From the NCBI RefSeq assembly GCF_014066305.1, contig NW_023501099.1, positions 186,001 to 250,000 of the forward strand: 64,000 bases of DNA. The letters run 5' to 3'. The stretch comes from Letharia columbiana (taxonomy: Eukaryota; Ascomycota; Lecanoromycetes; Lecanorales; Parmeliaceae). How positions within the stretch are numbered: the first letter of the stretch is position 1; each line of letters starts with the position of its first letter. A program made the translations under genes and the position numbers. Below the pieces are notes generated by a model. It searched no databases. It saw nothing but the letters and a program-made list of their open reading frames with translations, and had not been told where the DNA came from. Of the stretch, positions 10,590 to 21,383 are shown one piece after another.

Positions 10590-12530
10590 CGGGCGAGCAT
10601 CGCGGTTCGAAGCAACCTGGCCGAGATCCAGCAAGGCGTACCATCATCGGTAGGGCCTTCGCCATCCCGAACAACCACACTGGGCAAATTAAACTGCCAA
10701 ACGGCGTCTCCAGTCACACGAGCTAGTGCCCGTCAAAGACACTCTGTATCATGGTACTGATGCTCGTAGTTCCTTGAGAGTCATAATTGTTGGAGCCGGA
10801 TGCGCTAGCCTGTTTACCAGCTCTCATATTCGATCCTTTGAAGAAAACGTGCGGTCTCGAGGTCAAACATGAGATTCCTGGATCAAACGCTGAAGAGATA
10901 CTTGGAGGCAGGCTCATTATTTCAAGGATGTTCAGAACCCGGGAGCCCACGATTATTACGACGTGGGTGCGATGCGAGTCCCGGAGATCGACATCATCAA
11001 ACGGTAATTCCCAGTCTTTCTAGGACTGTGCCGTCACACGATTGTCAGACTTACAATAGCACGTTTGACTTGTTCGGAAAAGTTTTGCGGCATGAGGAGA
11101 ATTTATGAATGCTCGACCCCTGAACGAGGCGATTTGATTCGGTATTTCCTCAAGGGAAATGATACGCCGTTGCTTTACAACGGTGTTCACGTTGTCCCAA
11201 TGGGTGAGGATGGACCGAGTGGCCCAGTGGTAAAACATCTGGCATTACTGGAGTCCCTAAGGAGTATGTCCTGTGGTGTCAGAAAAGCATTGAGGACCCT
11301 ACTAATAGAGAATGCCAGATACCCAGATAACACCCCTGAATCTCTCCTTGACGAGAAGGTCATCTCATTTACCGAGACTGCTATCAAAGATCTTATCGAA
11401 GGATAGAAAAAGCCGATGAGTTTGAGCGACAAATACAGCGTTCGCCAGCATCTCCAGGAGAAGTTTGTCTCCATTCTGGAGCAAATGACCAAATCACTTA
11501 CATAGCCAAAGGTATAATTACGATACCATTGAATGGCTGGAGACGTACAGCCAGTAAGACTGCCTCGGTGTGAGTGAAGAAAACTCTGTTCGTGCGAATG
11601 AAAGCGGCAACCGCCGGTATGACCAAGCTTTGAGCGAAACGGTACTCGAGGATCTCGACTTCAACAACAAGAAGGATTGGTGGTGTGTCCAGGGCGGCGC
11701 ACAAGAAGTAGCTCATAGAATGCGCAGAAAGCTTGAGCGGAAAAACTGCATTCTTTCCAAAAGAAGGTCACAGGCATGAATTGGGCCAAGGACGAGAAAG
11801 GAGATCTATTCGTGGATGTTACTATCAACGGTGAGGACTCGCCACGTCATCACGACGCTATATTCAACGCGGCCCCGCTTGGTGCCATGCAACGGGTGGA
11901 TCTTTCGGGCCTCAATCTCAACCGGGGCACGAACCAAGCTATCCGCTCCCTCGGTCACGGAGCATCATGCAAAGTAGGCATTCGATTCAAGATCATCTTG
12001 TGGATCAAGCACTCAGGCAACGATGCAAAAACGGATCTCCCACTGCGCATTTGTGTCCACCCATCCTACAACCCGCACGATCACAACCCCAACGACGACA
12101 CTGAAAAACCCAGCATCCTGCCATGCTCCCACACAAGGTCACAAGAAGCCCAGCGGGCAGCGTCGCCGATCAATCGCTCACGGATCTCTCCAGAACGAAG
12201 AGGAGCCGACGACACTCTTGATCGACAACCTCGCCAAACTGCACTCCGAGGACCGACGACCACCAAATCATCTCCGACGCCTACGGAAGACGCCACGCGT
12301 ACGACCGGTACGCCGATGCCGGCACCGCGGGCGCGATCGCGTACTTCGGTCCCCAGCCTTTCCGCAACGTGTACCCGTGGATCACGCGCAGCAGTGGGCC
12401 GCACATGATCGTTGGGAAAGCGGCCTCGACACGTTGGAACCTGCCGTGCGAGGCGGCTTCCAATCCCTCTCTGCGCATTCGGCCAACAGCCCAGCGGCCC
12501 ACGGGGCACTGCAGTTGTACTCTCTTACAC
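10590..12530 (+). pseudogene. Decayed L-amino-acid oxidase / flavin amine oxidase
   Basis: Pieces of one FAD-dependent fungal L-amino-acid oxidase lie in correct order but in several frames. They are NLAEIQQGVPSSVGPSP (about 10615), a dinucleotide-binding piece LRVIIVGAGCASLF (about 10773), HDYYDVGAMRVPEIDIIKR (about 10950), STPERGDLIRYFLKGNDTP (about 11110), ALSETVLEDLDFNNKKDWW (about 11625), DAIFNAAPLGAMQRVDLSG (about 11850), LLIDNLAKLHSED (about 12215) and YADAGTAGAIAYFGPQPF (about 12310). The Rossmann GxGxxG reads GAGCAS, losing a key glycine. At least four frame changes with no possible intron, plus in-frame stops, rule out a working enzyme. The breaks are mainly indels rather than the C-to-T changes of RIP. 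Similarity fades after about 12530, so the C-terminus is missing. Confidence 0.8.
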
Positions 12531-15440
12531 AGATTCTTTTCGGAAGGGAAACGCAATGGTCGATGTGCGCTTAGCCTGGATATCGGCCAGCGTTGTTTTG
12601 CGATGTCTTCTCGTGCTTCCGAATCCTCCGATCCAATTTTGGGGCAGCCATGAGGCTATCCGCCCGTGCCGGGACCGAAGTCGATGCAACATTCGATCTT
12701 GTCGCGACCGGCGCCGCAATGTGAGTTATTTCCGTGGGATTGAGACCAATAATGCTGGTCAGAGTGGCAGCCCGAGCATATGGGAGGTAGAGAGCAATGT
12801 GCCATGGTCGTGGTCGCCCTTGCAGTTGAGATCTGCGCCAGTGCTAGACTGTGACCTGGAGAGGGACGCTGCGAATGCGTGGATTCGAAAGGGATATCTG
12901 GTTGACTTTCAATGTCAGGAGGACGGGTTACCACTTCCCATCAGGGGTGATGATTTTAAGCTCCAGACTTGTATGTGTCGGCGAGAAAATGGTAGAGCTG
13001 GGTGGGAAGTCTATAAGTTCAATGAGCTGCTGGAGGAGGGCTGCCTTATCTGCTGTCACAACACGGCCGGGCTCATTAATGGAATTGTGTGAAAATAGGT
13101 AAGGATGGCAGGGATTTGATGGTTAGACAAGCAAAGGATAGGTATGTACTTGTACGTCTTACTGGTGTGGTCGGTGCTCATATCACAAGTCAAAATCCTA
13201 AGAGAAAAGTCGAGAATAAGATGCAGCGCCTCATATTTTCGGTAAGCAGCTGGGACGAGTGACGCCTTCTCCGCCCTCACAGCATAGCTAGGCTCACCAA
13301 CGATTACATGATGTACTCAGTGAACCTGATGAGCAGGCGGACCAACGCAGCAAAGGCATAAACTGCCATATATGTTCAATTACGTAGTGACACTCTTCTA
13401 GTGATGTGGATATATGACCCGAAGGATGCTAAGACCCCACGAGCGAGAACGCATGTTGGCAATGCCAATGTCAGTGGTCAAGCACGATGGGTACGAAAGT
13501 CACCCACCTATGGCCATGATCATCTGCTCTACCCAGAGCCCAAAGCCCAAAGGCCTGATGACTTTCGATGTTGATGTTGTAAAGGAAAGGCGGAGATTTC
13601 CGGAGATTGGTGGTTTAAGGAGTCACAAGGTCCACAGAGCCCATCGCTAGCAAACTTCACAGAGGTTACAACCCTTAGCTGTAGTGATGGTTGGTGGTAA
13701 ATTACAGCTCGTGATACCACAGAAGGTGGACTGATGAGGCGGAAATGCCGTCGGCGTGTAGACTGAGAAGCAGTCATGGTATCCATCTACCGTGTTCACG
13801 TATTGGACTAACTAGAGCAGCATTCAGGCCGGACCCACGTTGACATCAAGGCCGAGAAGCACATCACCTTTTGGTTCCACTTGTTGATATGACTAGGACA
13901 TGAAGGCTACCATCGCATTAATGCAGTCGGCCTACTCGACCTCCCAGAGCAACCATTGAGATAGTCGCATGCGACTAATATTATATAGGACAAAAATGGA
14001 TTTGTGTCAACATTTGGACGGGGAAACAGTCGTAAATGCCATCTTTCATGGCTCTCTGTTAAGGCCAATCAGAGTAACGGTCAAATTTTCAGGTCAAAAA
14101 CATGACCGGGCGGCAGTCCACTCACTGATCTGACTCGAGCATGCAAACAACCGTCCCTTTGGACCAAGCAACCTACTTGGAACCCTCGGAACAGCCATCA
14201 AAAATCTCACTGAGGCAGTCGCAGGTAGAAAAAATGGCGATGAGTATGGCTAGCTTGTTGGTAGGTGACTAGATGGAAACCTTTTAGACGGAATGAACGG
14301 AAATGCCTGCATGATGGTTGAACCAATGCAATCGTCAGGAAGCCTTTCCCGTACCACGGCCCTATCAGCAATCGGCGTTGCCGTGTACGCTCATTCCTCA
14401 GCCGTGTCCCCGTGGTACTCTCCCTGCAGATCAGACGGCAATAGGAAATGCTTTGCGAAAGGACAGAGGTGGCTCGAAGTCCACTGCTTGCGGAGATAGT
14501 ATAGAGTCTATATTCTTGACTGTTATTGTGACATTACGCTGGTCTTTTGACTCCTTTCCGAGCAAAGGTAAGATATAGTGCAAATTGAAGGTCTATTGTA
14601 AGAAAAATATTTTCGAATCTCGGCAGCGTGCATTGAAAGTCGCAACAAAAATAAGATCAGCTCTTACATAGAAACATTAATTATCATTGTACATTAGAAA
14701 TTCGTATTTAGAAGCGCTCGGTATCCGCTGATACCCACACCGCTGATCGACAGTCTGATGACTGTTCATAGGCCTTTCGGCCGCGAACACCGCCACTTTC
14801 GTATCTTCGGAGAGGCCATTGCATCCAACGCAAGGCTGGTCAATCACAAAAGAAGCATTTGATGCGAGGGGAAGGAATGCACTTGAACCCCAAATTTGTC
14901 AAAAATGGTCAGGATATCAGTCGGAAATAATGCGTGATTTGATTGGTTGCGCAACGAGGCATTTTCTTGCAAGTCTAAAAGTCAACGAAAAAGGCACGGA
15001 CTGCGCCCACTGATCAACCTTTTCTCCATGTAGGTAATTGGAACTCGGAAGACGGTTTCACGGAGCGGCCTCGTGGGTAAGACAGGGTTCATTGGGGGGG
15101 CTCACAGGGTCTCCATAGGGTTCATTCAGGGGTGATAAGATTATCTTCTTAGTACCTAGTCGTCGTCCTGAGGGTCCATCTCCTGTTGGCGGTCTTGCTG
15201 CTCCACACCGAGCATGCTTTACACTCTAGGAGAATTTTTAGAAAAACGGCCTTTCCCGCTGGCGCTGCACACTGCGACAAAGGGCAAATCTTGTCGAATT
15301 TTCATCAAACAACTTTGATGAAATATTTTTGGGGGTCTGGCGGATAATGGTAGGATGCAGGCGATCGCTAATGGTATGAGATGAAAATTTACAAGTCTAT
15401 TTTGATAGAGTAGATCAGCAGCCAGGAATCGTCAGGCATA
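12531..15440. other. Long gene-poor stretch
   Basis: About 2.9 kb. An open frame runs across 12412-13092; its part beyond 12650 has several Cys/Trp codons but no recognised family and no clear start. Other frames are short. From about 13750 the composition becomes somewhat richer in A/T. I see no transposase, reverse transcriptase, RNA gene or clear repeat. Confidence 0.35.
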
Positions 15441-15540
15441 TCATATTCATGCTATCGTGCCCTCCCACGACATGTATCCTTGCCAGATGCCAAGTATGCC
15501 ACGAGGCGAGCCCTGCATTCAAGGTTCTATCCCGCTATCC

Positions 15541-15975
15541 GCAGCCTTGGTGTCCTCCATATAAACCCCACCACAATCCACAATCCACACTCCACTCTCC
15601 TCTACCTTCTTCTCTTACATATTCAGCAAGAGCAAGGGCGTCAGTTCTTCACCACTTTGGCTGCATTTCCAGTCGCAAGACTTGGGCGCCATATGTGGTA
15701 AGGCGAGCCACGGCCCTTGTGCTGCACCCTTGACCGCTTCCTTAGATTCACTATTTAATTCTCCCGTCGAACATCCTTCTCTCATTCTTCATCCCTCTAC
15801 ACCTTCATCTCCACCTCTACAACATCACCTCGACAGCTCCTACCTTGCCCGATCACAACGGGCACCACCGCCTCCTCTTCATCGCGCTAAAGCCCCGCGC
15901 TTGCCCCCACCCACCAACTTTACCCCCACCAACAGCCTGATCCCACGATTGCACCGCCGCTCACTTTTGCTGGCC
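15541..15975 (+). promoter_or_regulatory. Pyrimidine-rich leader of the copper-fist gene
   Basis: Long CT-rich tracts (for example around 15590-15620 and 15765-15835) directly precede the ATG at 15976. This is typical of promoter and 5' leader sequence of well-expressed fungal genes. An open frame through it is a by-product of the skewed composition. Confidence 0.45.
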
Positions 15976-17543
15976 ATGTTGATTGACGGCGAGAAGTACG
16001 CTTGCGAAGCATGTGTAAGAGGCCACCGAGTCAGCACCTGTCAGCACTCGGGTAAGCTTTCGAGCTCTCCCTCTCTCTGTGAGGGCCTAGTCATGGGCGC
16101 TTGCTGACAGCGGCCTAAGACCGTCAACTTACACATATCAACAAGAAGGGTCGCCCTGTCTCACAATGCCCACACTGCAGAGGTCTCCGCAAGGCTCGTG
16201 CCTCACACGTACAGTGCGAATGTGGAGCCAAACCACACAGCAAAGACGAATGCAACGAGAACGAAGGCTTAGGCGAGTTCCAATCAGACACAGCGTCTGA
16301 TCCTGGTGCACAAGACCACAAAACATGCTGCTGTAGCCATGGAGCACGATGCACGTGCGCTATCAAGAAGGAATACCTGGATCCTGTGCCGGAAATCGAT
16401 ATGCCTGTTCTGTCACCAAGGAGATCTACAAGCTCTCGAAAGCCCCGTCTGCTCAAAGCCGACTCGGACAACTGTTTGACCGTCTTCACGAATGGACATC
16501 ATAAACCCGTACACAAACACAACGATTCGGCCCACAAATGCGGATTACCCTACAAGATCCCGATCCCCCACAGCGTACCTGGCAATGACCCAGCTCGCCG
16601 CTCGACGGATAGCTTGCCGCTGATCAGGAAGAAAGAGGAGGCTCATTCTCAGCTACACGATTCGATTTCGAGCGCCCAGCAAGACGTAAGACGGGTCAGG
16701 TCCGAACATGGATCCCCGGAGCGAAGCACTGCCCGATTCCGGGACAGCAATGGTGACCTACCACCTTTGGATCTATCTTATGCTGGATACGAGAGTATTC
16801 AGGGCCAGTACCCCGAAGACTATTCACAATCGCCAAGAGCTTTCGAAAACTACTACTCCACATCTCATGAAGAGCTGCCGGCACTGTCGGCTGGTATGAA
16901 CATGCCTGCAGTGGACTGGTCGGCCGTGGACCTGCCGTTGGATGGGGCCTACTCCGCAGCATACAGCCAGCCGCCATCATACGCGAGCTTTGAACACAGC
17001 AATGTCGGTCAGCCAGGTTTAACCACGTCATCCTCGGGCGAGCTCTCTGAGGTCGATGATTACATCTCCCACAACCCTCGTGGTCAATCCCTCAGGCCCG
17101 AACTTGCATCTACGTCGGCCGAAGAGCTCAAATATAACCCTATGGATTCTTCATCAGCAGAATCGCTCAGCTACAACCCTACAAGCTCTTCGTCTTATCC
17201 TACAAGTTCTTCATCCTTTCCAAACCCGTCGCATACATCGTTGCTGTCTTCAAACAACCTCAACGAACGCGACATTAATTTCATCGGGACCACGGCCTCT
17301 CCTACCGAGTTTGAAGAACCGACTGCCGGTATGCCCTTGCGATCCGAGGCCTTTGCAAAACACGGCTTCACAGTGCATGACGCTCAGAAAATGGCACATC
17401 CAGAAACCCCTACTGAAGCAATGGGAGGGCTGAAATTGCCACCGCAAGTGGATGACAGAGACCACGTATGGGCTAAGCATTTTGACTCGTCTGAAGACTC
17501 TCTGGTACCAGAATGCAAAGTGGAGGATGATTGGGAGCAATAA
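15976..17543 (+). CDS. Copper-fist DNA-binding transcription factor (Ace1/Mac1/Cuf1-like)
   Basis: Nuclear copper-responsive regulator. Exons 15976-16051 and 16120-17543 are joined by a GT-AG intron. Residues 1-40 are the copper fist: MLIDGEKYACEACVRGHRVS, then CQHSDRQLTHINKKGRP with the GRP minor-groove element, and the zinc/copper Cys set C-x2-C-x8-C-x-H, followed by QCPHCRGLRKARASHVQCECG. A second Cys cluster (CCCSHGARCTCAIKK, about residue 95) resembles a copper-sensing repeat. The remaining 380 or so residues are Ser/Pro/Tyr-rich and disordered, with SYNPTSSSSYP-type repeats, as expected for an activation region. Family members switch copper-uptake or copper-resistance genes; which one this protein controls cannot be decided from sequence. 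Confidence 0.92.
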
Positions 17544-18013
17544 CATCCATAGCGAGGCGGGATGCCTGTTGACGATGAAACTACGAATTATGATGGTCGA
17601 TTGCATTCGTGCTTATCTGTGTGTACAGACATTGGCATGCGTTGCTTGCATTGCGTAGGATACATGCTTAAAGGATTAGGATTAGAGACTTCGGCTTAAG
17701 CAAATATGAACGCATTCAGCCCATGAAACGGTCTAATCAGTCTCTGCCAGGAGATTGAATTCCATAATAAGTACGACAACCCGATAAGAATCAAGCTTGC
17801 ACTACTCCTCCACTCTCACGCCACCAAACAGTCATCCATGACCGACCAACAAGAAGGGTATCTCTACTAAGTACTAAAACACTCATCCAACCACGCGATT
17901 CCATCCATCACCTGTAGCATTCTCGCAACACCCGCAGCCCATCGCAAGACCACCTGATATCCATCAACTCCGCTCCCTCCCAGTCCCCATCCGCTCCCAC
18001 CCCCGGCGCGCAC
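17544..18013. other. Convergent 3' intergenic region
   Basis: Between the ends of the copper-fist gene (+) and the small membrane-protein gene (-). It should contain both 3' untranslated regions. No other feature is seen. Confidence 0.4.
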
Positions 18014-18152
18014 CTACGACCTCTTCGTCCCAGCCGTAATCCCACCCCCCTGATTCTTCTGCCGGTACGCCGAGTACCCAACATAGACCGCCACGAGTAC
18101 GCCAATGATGACGATATTGCCTAAACCGCACGTGTCGCCCATTAGCACTCAC

Positions 18153-18198
<46 letters not shown>

Positions 18199-18401
18199 GC
18201 ACCGCGCCGCAACCGATGTCGGCTCTGCTTACCGAGCACGAATCCCACCAGCCCGCTCATGAGATCGAAGATGCTCGCGATCAGATCCCGGGCGAGGCCG
18301 AAGACGGACTGGACGGCGGAGAAGACGCTGCGGACGATGCCGGTGAGGATTTCGAAGAGGGAGGAGAGGAGGTTGGAGATGCCTGTCGTGACGGAGGACA
18401 T
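18014..18401 (-). CDS. Small conserved fungal membrane protein, 91 aa
   Basis: Exons 18401-18233 and 18120-18014 (minus strand) give 92 codons. Residues about 1-57 form an amphipathic/hydrophobic helical stretch (SNLLSSLFEILTGIVRSV, IASIFDLMSGLVGFVLG). The second exon supplies a clear transmembrane segment (NIVIIGVLVAVYVGYSAY) and a short basic tail. It resembles a small uncharacterised protein common in filamentous ascomycetes; I know no function. The intron contains a long (CT)n microsatellite. The antisense frame over it is a composition artefact. Confidence 0.7.
18157..18196. repeat. (CT)20 dinucleotide microsatellite
   Basis: An uninterrupted run of about 20 CT units inside the intron of the small membrane-protein gene. 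On the transcript it reads as (GA)n. Confidence 0.95.
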
Positions 18402-19083
18402 GGTTGCGGTTTGCGGTGGGGATGTCTCGGGATGGATGGTGGTGCGGGAGGGGTGGTGTTGGTTCGATGGTTGGGTTGAGGGGTGGACGGATGGAGCGGA
18501 GGAGGTTGCAGGGAGGTTGAATGGAGGGAGGGAAAAATGTTTGTTTATTTACGAGCCCCGGATTCTTGGTTTGGGGGAAAGAGGCGGGATGACGGCGGCG
18601 CTAAAGGAAGGGTCCTTGGGCCGCGAGTTTTGGCCTTGGTTTGAGCGGGTCTCTTTTTCCTTCCCGGAATACCTAGCGCATGTTAGGATTTTACTATTGC
18701 TCTTTTGGCGTTTCGGTGGTGGAGAGAAGTACCAGTACTCTACTTGTAGGTATGATGAATTCACTCTTGATCATCTAACGGCTTTCGTCACTGAAAAGGC
18801 TGGATAATTCAGCGGCAGAATCCTTACTCTAAGGGTCTTCCTGAGTTGTAAGAGGTCCTTATTAATCTGTCACTTTCTTCCACTGACAGCCCTTCTGACA
18901 AAGAGCCCAGCGAATCATCGTTTTGTTGTCTGCGAAGTCTTCTGGAAAAAAAATGCGTTGGTTTTGATACAAAGCCTGACGTAAGCACACTAGCCGCTTT
19001 TGCGCGTGTGATCGCCGCCGCTACGGACTTTGAAAGTTCCCACCGCCGACGCTTCTACAATTGCGCTGTCCCTAGACTTGTTT
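18402..19083. promoter_or_regulatory. Divergent promoter region, small membrane protein / Bfr2
   Basis: About 680 bp between two outward-read genes. The first 150 bp are G-rich on the plus strand, matching a CT-rich leader for the minus-strand gene. No specific site is recognised. Confidence 0.35.
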
Positions 19084-20872
19084 ATGGCGAAAGGAAAAAC
19101 ACCCAAGTCATGGGCAGAACAGCTGGCAGATCTAGAAAATCCTGCGCCAAAAGGTCAGTACGATTCCCTTCGTTCCGCCATGTCTAATGTGTTGCAGACC
19201 TTGATCCAGAGGACGATGCTGGGCAATTCGAGGAGGATAATGGCTCGGATTCAGCTGGCGACGACAAGCACATAGCTGAGGCTCGCGAACATTACATTGA
19301 TGTCGGGTGAGATCTTAGCACCAACGTTAGCCGTTGAGTCTACTGACGGTCATTAGGGAGAGCAAAATTCGAAACCCAAACCGCATTGACTTAGGGCCTC
19401 AGTATACAGGTGCGAGCGTCAGTCGAGATGCTCTTCTCGAAGCGGAAGATGATGACAACCCATTCGGCAGCCATAGCGAGCAGGAGGAGTCCGAAAGTGC
19501 TGAATACGCGGACCCGGACGAAGACCTAGACAAGCAGCAATCGGATGCTGATGAAGAGATTGATAGCGATGAAGCGTTTGAGAGTGGGGATGAGGAAAAG
19601 TTCACAAAGTTCACATTTAGAGACAGTGGGACATGGAGAGCAGATGGGAAAGAGGATGGAGCAGATGATTTAGAAGATGGAGGTACTGAAGATGAAGACA
19701 TGGAGGATGAAATCAACGGCCTAGAGAACGCTGTAGACGAGGAGGATGGTGACTCAGACGACGTCGAAATGGATGATGAGGACGGTACAGATGGTGACAG
19801 CGACGACACCAGCATCAGCGATGGCCCCCCAGAGCCGAAAGCAGACGATCGAGCAACTCTCCGCAAGATGATGGCCGAGGAGCAAAAGACAGTAGCAGCA
19901 TCCCTCTCCGAAGCCGCAAAAGCAGACGTAACGAAAGGCCGAGCCGTCAAACACCAGCGTAACACCTTCGACTCTCTGCTCAATACACGTATCAAGCTTC
20001 AAAAAGCGCTCATAGCCACGAACTCCATGGACACCTCCGCTACTGGATCGAATGACCACCCTAAAGCCATTGAAGCGGCCGAAAAGGCCGCACTAAGGTT
20101 ATGGGACACTCTCTCTGAGCTCCGCTCCTCACTCCAACCTTCCACCTCTGAGGTTCTTTCCTCCATCATCACGACTTCCTCGACCCATTCCAGACTCTCT
20201 TCAACCCTCTGGAAAAGGATGCAAGAATACGAAGCCGTCAACATCCCCAAGCGCCGCGCTACTCTAACCAAATGGTCTCAAAAGACCAATCCCACCACCG
20301 CCCTTCCACGCGCCAACAAATTCTCCCAAACACCCTCCCAACAACCCCTTACAAGCGTCCTGGATCAGCACCTTTCGGCCACAAATGCTGAAAAACTAGT
20401 GGCGAAGACGCAAGTACCACGAAGCTGTGCCCCCATCCAAGCCGCTTCCCGCACCCTGTCCGACCCGACCATCTACGATGACGCAGATTTTTACACGCTT
20501 CTGCTCCGCGAACTCGTGGATCAACGCATGACCGATGCCACCACCACCGGCGCTGCACCCCTTGCCGCCATCACTTCCGACGGGACGTTCTTGCCGAGCA
20601 GTAGACAATTCAAAATCAAGAAACCCGTCGATACAAAAGCGAGCAAGGGCCGGAAAATGCGCTATACAGTCCATGAGAAGCTGCAGAATTTCATGGCGCC
20701 GGAGGATTTAGGAAGCTGGGGGGAGAGGCAGAGGGGGGAGTTGTTTGGGAGTTTGTTTGGGAGGAATGTGCGGTTGGCTGAGGATGAGGCGGTTGATGCC
20801 GAGGAGATGGAGGGTGAGGACGAGGATGGGGCGGGAATGGAGGGTGGAGTTGGGTTGAAGTTGTTTGGGTAG
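19084..20872 (+). CDS. BFR2: Bfr2/AATF (Che-1) ribosome-biogenesis protein
   Basis: Nucleolar factor of the small-subunit processome needed for early 18S rRNA processing. Exons 19084-19153, 19198-19306 and 19357-20872 give 565 codons. The N-terminus (KSWAEQLADLENPAPKD, then ESKIRNPNRIDLGPQYTG) is the conserved family start. A very acidic Asp/Glu region (about residues 75-180) follows. The AATF leucine-zipper-like domain lies in the middle, and the C-terminal TRAUB domain carries the family block DADFYTLLLRELVDQR and ends VHEKLQNFMAPEDLGSWGE. Length and order match fungal orthologues. Both introns are in the N-terminal tenth, as often seen in fungal housekeeping genes. Confidence 0.93.
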
Positions 20873-21383
20873 TAAGCAGGTAATAAGGTAGAAAATGAAG
20901 GGCTCGTAGCCCAATGTCTGTACCCATTTTTTTCACGGTCTGGTCAAACTGTCAGAGAGCCAGGATCCGTGGCCTCGTGATCCGAGCCTACTCAACGTCG
21001 ATTTCCAGAAAAAGGACCAGCGTCAACCCCACCTTCTATGCCCATCCAAACAAAACTATAAACCCAGCCGTCGTAAACGTCGAAAACACTAGTCCTCATC
21101 CCTCGTCCGCGTAACCATGCAGATCTAGCAAGACGTTTCACATGCTCGTGGCCCAAACGAAATGTCCGTTTTCGATTACGGTCAAGCTACAGTTGTTCGA
21201 TAGCCATGGGCTCTGAGTTCAAAGGCGTCGTTACTGCACGCTTTATCAAGGATAAAGTAATGGAGGATTGTGGTGACTTAGGTTTGATTCGCTGTCGTTC
21301 AATGCCGAGCTACCATCCTCGCTGTGCGTACATGAGCCATGATTTTCCACGCAAGTCATACCAAGCCCAGCTCCCGGCCCCAC
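20873..21383. other. Convergent intergenic region
   Basis: Between the 3' ends of Bfr2 (+) and the disordered protein gene (-). Only short frames without motifs are seen. Confidence 0.4.

Noticed and set aside
10590..12530. RIP (repeat-induced point mutation) as cause of the oxidase decay
   Set aside because: The lesions I can see are mainly frame-changing indels, and codons for conserved residues are otherwise GC-balanced rather than shifted to TpA.
12412..13092. 226-codon plus-strand frame over the end of the oxidase relic
   Set aside because: Its first third overlaps oxidase remnants read in another frame, and the rest has no domain, plausible start or splice partner.
18105..18479. Open frame antisense to the small membrane protein
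   Set aside because: Created by the CT repeat and biased composition; the minus-strand gene has a proper intron and membrane segments.
19399..19995. Serine-rich 198-codon minus-strand frame
   Set aside because: Antisense of the acidic Asp/Glu region of Bfr2; codons GAT/GAA read back as Ser/Phe.
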